From contig CAJQPL010000004.1 in assembly GCA_905480215.1 (NCBI GenBank), forward strand, positions 1 through 48,901: a stretch of DNA of 48,901 nucleotides, in the 5' to 3' direction. A model generated the notes under the pieces. It was not told the DNA's origin, ran no database searches, and saw only the letters and a program-made list of their open reading frames with translations. A program made the position numbers and the translations under genes. The number at the start of each line of letters is the position of its first letter. The stretch's first letter is position 1. This stretch comes from an uncultured Woeseiaceae bacterium. Lineage in GTDB: Bacteria > Pseudomonadota > Gammaproteobacteria > Steroidobacterales > Woeseiaceae. Shown here piece by piece: positions 43,628 through 48,901 of the stretch.

Positions 43628-44560
43628 ATGCAAGCGCTAACGATACGAAACTTGAGAAAAACCTATGCCAGCGGCAACGAAGCGCTGAAAGGTATCGACC
43701 TCAATGTCGAGGCAGGCGATTTCTACGCACTACTTGGGCCAAATGGTGCTGGCAAAACCACCGCGATTGGCATCATTACTTCGCTGATAAACAAGAGCGC
43801 TGGAGAAGTCGAAGTATTTGGCCACAGTATTGATAGTGATCTGGAAGCGGCCAAGAGTTGCATCGGCCTCGTTCCTCAGGAAATTAACCTCAATCTCTGG
43901 GATTCCGTGTACAACATTGTCAGCAATCAGGCTGGCTACTATGGAATTGCGGGCAAGGTCGCACATGGGCGCGTTGAAAAATACTTGCGCTCGATGCACT
44001 TGTGGGATCGCCGCGCTGATATTGCGCGTCACTTGTCGGGTGGCATGAAGCGGCGTCTCATGATTGCCCGAGCTCTGGTTCACGAGCCGCGTCTGTTAAT
44101 TCTTGATGAACCTACCGCGGGTGTCGATATCGAAATCCGCCGCTCAATGTGGAAGTTTCTGGAAGAAATCAACGAGGCTGGAACGACTATCATCCTCACG
44201 ACACACTATCTGGAAGAAGCAGAGTCATTGTGTCGCAACATTGGCATCATCGATGGTGGCAAAATTATTGAAGACGCGAAGATGAGTACGGTTTTGCGCA
44301 AGCTGCAGCGCGAGGTCGTTATCCTCAGTCTTGCAAACAGCGTCGCAGTCGCACCACAACTTGAAGGCTTTGCGACTAAGCTACGCGGCGAAAACGAGCT
44401 TGAGGTTGAGAAGGGACCAGATCGCGATCTGAATGAATTGTTCGTGCAGCTCAATGCGAAAGATATCAAGGTTGTCAGTATGCGTAACAAGGCGAATCGA
44501 CTTGAAGAGCTGTTCATCGGTTTGGTCGAGGGCAAGCAGGCCGAGAATAGTAGCGTATGA
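43628..44560 (+). CDS. ABC-2 exporter ATP-binding protein (YadG-like)
   Basis: A 310-residue ABC ATPase with Walker A GPNGAGKTT (37-45), Q-loop in GLVPQEINLNLWD, signature HLSGGMKRRLMIARAL, Walker B LLILDEPTAGVDIEIR and the H-loop His in ILTTHYLEEAE. Length and sequence are close to E. coli YadG (308). It energises the membrane partner encoded next, with a 4-base overlap. The exported substrate is not known. The start has no ribosome-binding site, and a -10-like TACAAT (43612-43617) puts the transcription start within a few bases of the ATG, so the mRNA may be nearly leaderless. Confidence 0.95.
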   Translation: MQALTIRNLRKTYASGNEALKGIDLNVEAGDFYALLGPNGAGKTTAIGIITSLINKSAGEVEVFGHSIDSDLEAAKSCIGLVPQEINLNLWDSVYNIVSNQAGYYGIAGKVAHGRVEKYLRSMHLWDRRADIARHLSGGMKRRLMIARALVHEPRLLILDEPTAGVDIEIRRSMWKFLEEINEAGTTIILTTHYLEEAESLCRNIGIIDGGKIIEDAKMSTVLRKLQREVVILSLANSVAVAPQLEGFATKLRGENELEVEKGPDRDLNELFVQLNAKDIKVVSMRNKANRLEELFIGLVEGKQAENSSV

Positions 44561-45330
44561 ATATCGCACTGAATCTTGTCGCCGTACGAACAATCATTCG
44601 CAAAGAAGTGTCCCGTGTATTGCGAATTTGGATACAAACTATCGTACCTCCGGCCATCACCATGACGCTGTACTTCATTATTTTCGGCAATTTAATTGGC
44701 CGTCGAATTGGCAGCATGGATGGCTTTGACTACATGCAGTACATTGCGCCCGGCCTCATTATGATGTCCGTGATCACCAATTCTTACGGCAATGTCGTGT
44801 CTTCGTTTTTCGGCGCAAAGTTCACACGCTACGTTGATGAAATGCTGGTTTCACCAATGTCGAACGCGGCCATTATCATTGGCCATGTAGCGGGTGGAGT
44901 GTTGCGAGGATTACTCGTGGGTTCGCTGGTTACAATTATCGCTTTGTTTTTTACGAAACTTGAAGTTGCGCACCCTTTCATCATGGTCACGATCGTATTG
45001 TTGTCATCTATAGTGTTTTCGCTAGCAGGTTTTATCAACGCTGTTTTCGCCAGCAAGTTTGACGATATCTCGATAATTCCAACATTCGTGCTAACGCCGT
45101 TGACTTATCTCGGTGGCGTTTTCTATTCGATATCAATGCTGCCGGAGTTTTGGCAAACCGTTTCCAAGGCGAACCCGATTCTCTATATGGTGAACGCATT
45201 TCGCTATGGCGTGTTGGGGACATCGGACATCAGCGTTGCTTATGCCTACATTATCCTCATAGGATTCGTCATATTGCTGTTCTCCGCATGCATGTTGCTG
45301 ATGCGCAAAGGCGTAGGCATCCGCGAATAA
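44557..45330 (+). CDS. ABC-2 type exporter permease (YadH-like)
   Basis: The 257-residue membrane protein is an ABC-2 permease with six helices. Recognisable segments are RTIIRKEVSRVLRIWIQTIV (coupling region), ITMTLYFIIFGNLIG, YMQYIAPGLIMMSVITNSYG, GLLVGSLVTIIALFF, TFVLTPLTYLGGVFYSISML and AYIILIGFVILLFSACMLLM. The LTPLTYLGGVFY stretch is typical of YadH, with which it also agrees in length (256). Together with the preceding ATPase it forms an exporter of lipid, polysaccharide or drug type. Its stop is one base before the start of the SRAP gene. Confidence 0.95.
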   Translation: MNIALNLVAVRTIIRKEVSRVLRIWIQTIVPPAITMTLYFIIFGNLIGRRIGSMDGFDYMQYIAPGLIMMSVITNSYGNVVSSFFGAKFTRYVDEMLVSPMSNAAIIIGHVAGGVLRGLLVGSLVTIIALFFTKLEVAHPFIMVTIVLLSSIVFSLAGFINAVFASKFDDISIIPTFVLTPLTYLGGVFYSISMLPEFWQTVSKANPILYMVNAFRYGVLGTSDISVAYAYIILIGFVILLFSACMLLMRKGVGIRE

Positions 45331-45331
45331 A

Positions 45332-46006
45332 ATGTGTGGTCGTTTCGCTTTTTATTCACCCAGTGAAGCAGCCGCAGCTTTGTTCGGAGTAGACGGCGCA
45401 CTTCAGGTTGAACCGCGGTTTAACATCGCACCGACGCAATTCGTCGCCGCCATTCGCGAAGATTCAACCAAGCAACGTGAAATGGTGATGTTGAAGTGGG
45501 GTTTGATACCGTCATGGGCGAAGGATCCCAAGATAGGCAATCGCATGATCAATGCGCGAGCTGAAACGGTCGCGGAAAAGCCGTCTTACAGGGCAGCCTT
45601 CAAGCATCGGCGGTGCATCGTACTCGCGGACGGGTTTTACGAGTGGCATCGGCAAGGTGATGCAAAAATTCCGCACTACATTTCACTTAATAGCGGTGAG
45701 CCGTTTGGGCTCGCGGCCTTGTGGGAAAGCTGGACCGACCGAGTCAGCGGCGAGTCTTTACAAACGACAACCCTGATCACGACAGCGGCGAATGACTTCA
45801 TGCAGCCACTGCATCACAGAATGCCGCTCATTTTGCAGCCAAAGGCAGCGGATGATTGGCTGGCTGGCAGCGCCGACTTCTTTAACGACGCCGCAGACAG
45901 AACGCCACCGTTACGAGCCTGGCCTGTGACTAAGGCGGTTAACAATGCGCGGAATCAGGGCGAGTCTTTAATCGAACCTGCCACTTCCAGTGGCGACATC
46001 GAGTAG
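45332..46006 (+). CDS. SRAP family abasic-site-crosslinking protein (YedK/HMCES-like)
   Basis: The 224-residue protein starts MCGRFAFYSPSE; removal of Met leaves Cys2, which in YedK/HMCES forms a stable thiazolidine link with abasic sites in single-stranded DNA. Other active-site parts are FNIAPTQFVAAI (Asn), WGLIPSWAKDP, INARAETVAEKPSYRAAFKH, LADGFYEWHR (Glu) and LHHRMPLIL (His). Cytoplasmic DNA-damage protection is expected. It lies directly after the ABC permease gene, and its 3' end overlaps the convergent DAK-DegV gene by 39 bases. Confidence 0.95.
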   Translation: MCGRFAFYSPSEAAAALFGVDGALQVEPRFNIAPTQFVAAIREDSTKQREMVMLKWGLIPSWAKDPKIGNRMINARAETVAEKPSYRAAFKHRRCIVLADGFYEWHRQGDAKIPHYISLNSGEPFGLAALWESWTDRVSGESLQTTTLITTAANDFMQPLHHRMPLILQPKAADDWLAGSADFFNDAADRTPPLRAWPVTKAVNNARNQGESLIEPATSSGDIE

Positions 46007-47839
46007 ATCGAAAGGTCGCGTAGAAACGATAAGAGTTCCAGGACCGCCATGTACGCCGATGGCGGTGCCCATGTCGCAAATGCTGACGTTGCTTGCATTC
46101 GGGATATATTTTTGCAGCTCGTCGGCGAGATGGGTCGCATCGTCAAGGCATGAAGCATGCCCGACGCTAATTTCTACAGAGTTCTCGTCTCGATAACGTC
46201 CTGCGATAAATTTGGCAAAGCGCTTTACGCGGCTCGATCGGCCCAACCAACATCCAGCAAGTCCGATCCGGCCACTGGGTTTAATGCAGATGACGGGCGT
46301 CACGCGTATCAAATCGGCTATTAACCTGATCCAACGCGGCAGCCGACCGCCGCGCACTGCGTACTTCAGGTCATACAGGATGGCAAAGGTTTTTGTTATA
46401 GGTATACGTTCACGAAGGACCCGCAAGGTATCGTCGACGCTATGTCCCAGCGCTGCGCACTCGGCAGCCATGACAACCAATTGGCCCTGACCAACTGAGG
46501 CGTTGAGCGAGTCGATAACGTGAATTCGTCCGGGTGCGTTGCTACGCGCAGCAGCAGCACGAGCCCCCTCGTAAGTGCCGCTGGCGGCAGATGTCAGATT
46601 GATCGAGATGACATCGGAGAAATGGCTGGCGAGAAACTGGAACTGCCGCCGAAAATCCCCGGGTGCTGGTTGTGACGTAGTGGGGTGGTGCGGATTGTTA
46701 TTCAATTCAGTGTAAAACTCGTCCGCAGAAATACTGACCTTGTCCATGTAACCGCGATCGCCGAACTGAATTCGACAAGGCACCATGTGGATGTCAAAGC
46801 GCTCCAAATTGGCATCGGTGATGTCAGCACCAGAGTCCGTAACAACAGCAAAGCTTCGCGTCTGATTCTGCGTGGCACTGTGTTGCCGACGCATATCGTC
46901 CGCTTTTTCCCCGCTAAGCTGTCCGAATTGCCGCGCCAGATCAAAAACTGCTTCAGGTTCGTTAGCGTGGATGTGAATTCTTGCCTTACGCTTAGTGCCA
47001 GCCAGGACTACGGAGTCACCAAGGCCGTTGAGCGCCTCACGAAGCTTGCGACGGTCGATGCTGGTATCGGTAAGCAGACATTCAGTGCAATAACGATACT
47101 GCGATTTGTTGACGACGTCAGGTATATCGACTCTGGCCGGTAGCTCATCTAACAACCTTGTTTCAGGTCTCGTTGTTCGTTCGCCTGAAATAAGATAATT
47201 GGTGATTCCGTCTAGCAGTTCAGCAAAACCCTTCGCACCGGCGTCAACGACGCCTGCTTTTTTTAATACATCCAGTTGCGTTGGTGTCATTTCGACCGCG
47301 ACATTGACAGCTCGATTTGCGAATTTGAGTTGCGCAGCGAGTTCCGTAAGTGGAGTCGTAGTGACTTGTTGTGTCAAAGCGTCGGCGTAGGCGGAGATCG
47401 CCGATAAAATAGTTCCTTCGCGCGGTTGCGATAATGCATCGCGTGAGTATTCGGCGCCGATAGTCACTGCGGCAGCAAAAGATTCCGGCGTTAATTCTGC
47501 CGAGTCACCAACCGAGTCGCTCAGACCCTGGAAAAATTGGGCGATAATTGCACCGGAATTGCCACGCGCGCTGTCCAGCAAGGCATCTGCAGTTGCTGCA
47601 AGCAGCTGACCCAGGTGTTTGTTTTTGTCGCCGCTCAAGAGTGGCAATGCAGCGCTCAGTGACAAGCTAAGATTGGTGCCAGTGTCACTGTCTGCGACTG
47701 GAAAGACGTTGATGCGATTCAGGTAATCCTGCTGGCCGATGACCCGATAGATCCCTGACTGCAGTGCGGTTGCAAAAGTGTCGCCATTGATTGGCGTTGG
47801 TGTCGGCGTGGGCGCCAACGTGGGCTTAGTGTCGTTCAT
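45968..47839 (-). CDS. DAK2-DegV fusion protein (FakA-FakB-like fatty acid kinase)
   Basis: The 623-residue protein joins parts that are separate in Firmicutes. Residues 20-215 are a DhaL/DAK2 kinase domain (VFPVADSDTGTN, 46-56, with the Asp pair that binds Mg-ATP, and ARGNSGAI). Residues 245-325 match the FakA middle/C domain (YRYCTECLLTD, LGDSVVLAGT, IHIHANEPE). Residues 329-610 are a DegV/FakB lipid-binding domain (AVVTDSGADI, TSQPAPGDF, INLTSAASGTYEG, VRGGRLPRWI, GVHGGPGTL). In FakAB the kinase phosphorylates fatty acids held by FakB, feeding phospholipid synthesis. The start lies inside a 7-bp triple repeat, and a Thr-Pro run (APTPTPTP) precedes the kinase. It follows gspB by 28 bases. 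Confidence 0.92.
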   Translation of the reverse strand: MNDTKPTLAPTPTPTPINGDTFATALQSGIYRVIGQQDYLNRINVFPVADSDTGTNLSLSLSAALPLLSGDKNKHLGQLLAATADALLDSARGNSGAIIAQFFQGLSDSVGDSAELTPESFAAAVTIGAEYSRDALSQPREGTILSAISAYADALTQQVTTTPLTELAAQLKFANRAVNVAVEMTPTQLDVLKKAGVVDAGAKGFAELLDGITNYLISGERTTRPETRLLDELPARVDIPDVVNKSQYRYCTECLLTDTSIDRRKLREALNGLGDSVVLAGTKRKARIHIHANEPEAVFDLARQFGQLSGEKADDMRRQHSATQNQTRSFAVVTDSGADITDANLERFDIHMVPCRIQFGDRGYMDKVSISADEFYTELNNNPHHPTTSQPAPGDFRRQFQFLASHFSDVISINLTSAASGTYEGARAAAARSNAPGRIHVIDSLNASVGQGQLVVMAAECAALGHSVDDTLRVLRERIPITKTFAILYDLKYAVRGGRLPRWIRLIADLIRVTPVICIKPSGRIGLAGCWLGRSSRVKRFAKFIAGRYRDENSVEISVGHASCLDDATHLADELQKYIPNASNVSICDMGTAIGVHGGPGTLIVSTRPFDLLDVATGSGRFD

Positions 47840-47854
47840 CGTTCATCGTTCATC
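47834..47854. repeat. 7-bp tandem repeat (x3) across the start of the DAK-DegV gene
   Basis: GTTCATC occurs three times in tandem (47834-47840, 47841-47847, 47848-47854). Read on the minus strand each unit contains an ATG, and as the unit is 7 bases the three ATGs lie in three different frames; only the one at 47839 opens the long gene. Gain or loss of a unit would not alter the main frame but would alter the upstream starts. Confidence 0.85.
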
Positions 47855-47867
47855 GCTTAGAACGGTT

Positions 47868-48509
47868 TCATTCGCGCGGTACCAGGAACGATTTACCCAG
47901 GTGCCTTAGAACAACCCCATCAGGCGTGATTTCAACAACAGCCGGCCCTTCGTCCATTCTTGAACCTTCGCGTAATTTCGTCATATTGATGAAAACGAAA
48001 CGATCGGCGGGCGTCTCACTGAAAACGTGAATATCGAGGTGCAGATCCGGAATGTCGATACCGCCGTTGACACGAACTTCTTGAATGGTCGGATACAGTT
48101 GCTCTGCCGATACTGAGGATGGATTCTGTGAAATGAGTACCGCTTGTAGGCCGGGCGATTCCGCGCTTGCCGTTTTCGCCGCGGGCTCAGCGATAGCGTT
48201 GACGTTACTCTTCGCCGGCGGATTCATTATTGCTGCCGCAACCTGGTCTTGAAAAGTAGTTGGGATAAGCGCCTCTGCAATTGCTTCCTCTCGGACCGGC
48301 AGCGCAGCTGACGCTGTTGGTGGGTTGTCCTCTCGCAGCAGGAGTCCTACTAGTACTGCGAGATTCACTGCGAGTAAGATGCCGAGCACCAAAAGCCAAC
48401 GCGGAAACGCGCGTTGGGTCGGATTGCTGGGCACAGCGGTGAATTCAGTACTGTTTGATTGTTGCCGCTCCATTTCGGACTTTTTCAGAGCATCGAGAAT
48501 AAACGACAT
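47868..48509 (-). CDS. gspB: GspB-like type II secretion assembly protein
   Basis: The 213-residue protein begins MSFILDALKKSEMERQ, the near-invariant start of GspB/ExeB family proteins. It has one membrane helix (about 38-58, LLVLGILLAVNLAVLVGLLL), an Ala/Pro-rich periplasmic linker and a C-terminal T2SSB domain (LYPTIQEVRVNGGIDIPDLH ... HVFSETPADRFVFINMTKLREG ... VVLRHLGKSFLV). With GspA it helps place the secretin through the peptidoglycan. It starts three bases after the gspA stop. The other T2SS genes are not in the window. Confidence 0.9.
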   Translation of the reverse strand: MSFILDALKKSEMERQQSNSTEFTAVPSNPTQRAFPRWLLVLGILLAVNLAVLVGLLLREDNPPTASAALPVREEAIAEALIPTTFQDQVAAAIMNPPAKSNVNAIAEPAAKTASAESPGLQAVLISQNPSSVSAEQLYPTIQEVRVNGGIDIPDLHLDIHVFSETPADRFVFINMTKLREGSRMDEGPAVVEITPDGVVLRHLGKSFLVPRE

Positions 48510-48512
48510 CGC

Positions 48513-48901
48513 CTAATCCCTTGCCAGTCGCGGCGTGGTCAGTCGCGGAGAGCCGTCAGATCCGAGCAAAGAATTGACGATAATTTGCGTTTGTCGTCCG
48601 GCGAGTCCGTCGACGTTTAAACGATAGTCGCGCTGAAACTGGCGTACGATATTCGCAAGGTCCTCGTCATAAACATCAATACTACTGCTTGTATAGCGCT
48701 CATCAATATTGGCAAGGCTTTGCCGTAGCCAAACGACTTCTGGTCCGCGCGATCCCGGTAGCAGCGAAATCGATGCGCCGTTGGGAGGTTGCCAAAGCAA
48801 CATAAATTCGCCGTACCAGAGGTCGAGGATTGCGGAGACTGGATGGGTTACCAGCACGCCGCCCATAGACAATTCCGCTGTGTCGCCGTGAATAGCCGTT
48901 A
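48513..48901 (-). CDS. gspA: GspA/ExeA-like protein, C-terminal part (cut by window edge)
   Basis: The reading frame is open to the right edge of the window, so only the last 129 residues or so are seen. They include a TAIHGDTAELSMGG strand region, WYGEFMLLWQPP and a PG_binding_1 peptidoglycan-binding domain (LLPGSRGPEVVWLRQSLANI ... YDEDLANIVRQFQRDYRLNV then DGLAGRQTQIIVNSLLG). This agrees with the periplasmic end of GspA/ExeA, whose N-terminal AAA ATPase would lie outside. A TTG at 48872 and ATG at 48866 are internal codons, not starts. The gspA-gspB order and contact support the call. Confidence 0.87.
   Translation of the reverse strand, partial: TAIHGDTAELSMGGVLVTHPVSAILDLWYGEFMLLWQPPNGASISLLPGSRGPEVVWLRQSLANIDERYTSSSIDVYDEDLANIVRQFQRDYRLNVDGLAGRQTQIIVNSLLGSDGSPRLTTPRLARD

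Noticed and set aside
1..48901. CRISPR arrays, IS elements, prophage, tRNA or rRNA genes
   Set aside because: No regularly spaced repeats, transposase or integrase motifs, tRNA cloverleaf sequences or rRNA sequence were seen on either strand.

Overview
The window looks like chromosomal DNA of a free-living, probably marine gammaproteobacterium. The dsbA - cytochrome c4 - engB - polA neighbourhood is the arrangement known from Pseudomonas and relatives. Lipoprotein LptM, RibD, NudC, MscL, an orphan FlhC-like protein and a GspA/GspB pair fit the same class. Base composition is close to 50-55 % GC by eye and uniform. I see no IS element, prophage, CRISPR array, rRNA or tRNA. The exact lineage is inference; a Woeseiales/Chromatiales-like organism would fit, but I cannot prove it.

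Layout. 0.1-3.3 kb: an MscS-type channel overlapping a secreted NUP-family (purine nucleoside permease-like) protein. 3.3-7.3 kb: a TerB-like protein, an unknown ORF, a RamB/PrpR-type XRE-DUF2083 regulator preceded by a striking repeat operator, and a Tat-exported lipoprotein amidohydrolase. 7.5-12.9 kb: ribD, a beta-lactamase-fold lipoprotein, a small outer-membrane barrel with a clear terminator, an unknown protein and a flavin amine oxidase. 13.2-15.5 kb: an acyl-CoA dehydrogenase plus kinase pair (ACAD10/11-like or LvaC/LvaA-like). 15.5-25.8 kb: an M16 protease, the D-glutamate catabolic pair dgcN-dgcA divergent from an FAD-linked 2-hydroxyacid dehydrogenase, a TauD-like dioxygenase, a DUF885 hydrolase and an L,D-transpeptidase. 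25.8-31.2 kb: dsbA, cytochrome c4, engB, polA and lptM. 31.3-39.4 kb: a compact eight-gene arginine operon. 39.5-48.9 kb: esterase, NRDE protein, nudC, mscL, an FlhC-like regulator, an unknown protein, a YadGH-type ABC exporter, an SRAP protein, a fused fatty-acid-kinase-like protein, gspB and the 3' end of gspA.

Three points stand out. (1) The arginine operon (argR-argG-X-argC-argD-argF'-argB-argH) uses an acyl-ornithine carbamoyltransferase rather than a normal OTCase. Its specificity residue is Ala90, a position where Ala is reported to favour N-succinylornithine over N-acetylornithine. The operon has no recognisable N-acylglutamate synthase (no GNAT domain, ArgJ, or fused NAGS domain on ArgH or ArgB). 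Instead, gene X encodes a P-loop protein whose motif order parallels DgcN, an N-acetyltransferase of D-glutamate that is also encoded in this window. I propose X as a candidate for the missing acylglutamate-forming step. (2) Between the convergent engB and polA genes, at the position of Spot 42 in E. coli and ErsA in Pseudomonas, there is an apparent minus-strand small RNA of about 150 nt. It has a TATAAT promoter box, three hairpins (two with C-rich, anti-Shine-Dalgarno-like loops) and a terminator whose pairing works only on that strand. (3) Several regulatory sequences are unusually well defined: three TTCACA repeats exactly 14 bp apart before the DUF2083 regulator, ARG-box-like sites on the argR promoter, a nested dyad before the FlhC-like gene, and a 7-bp tandem repeat that puts start codons in three frames before the DAK-DegV fusion gene.
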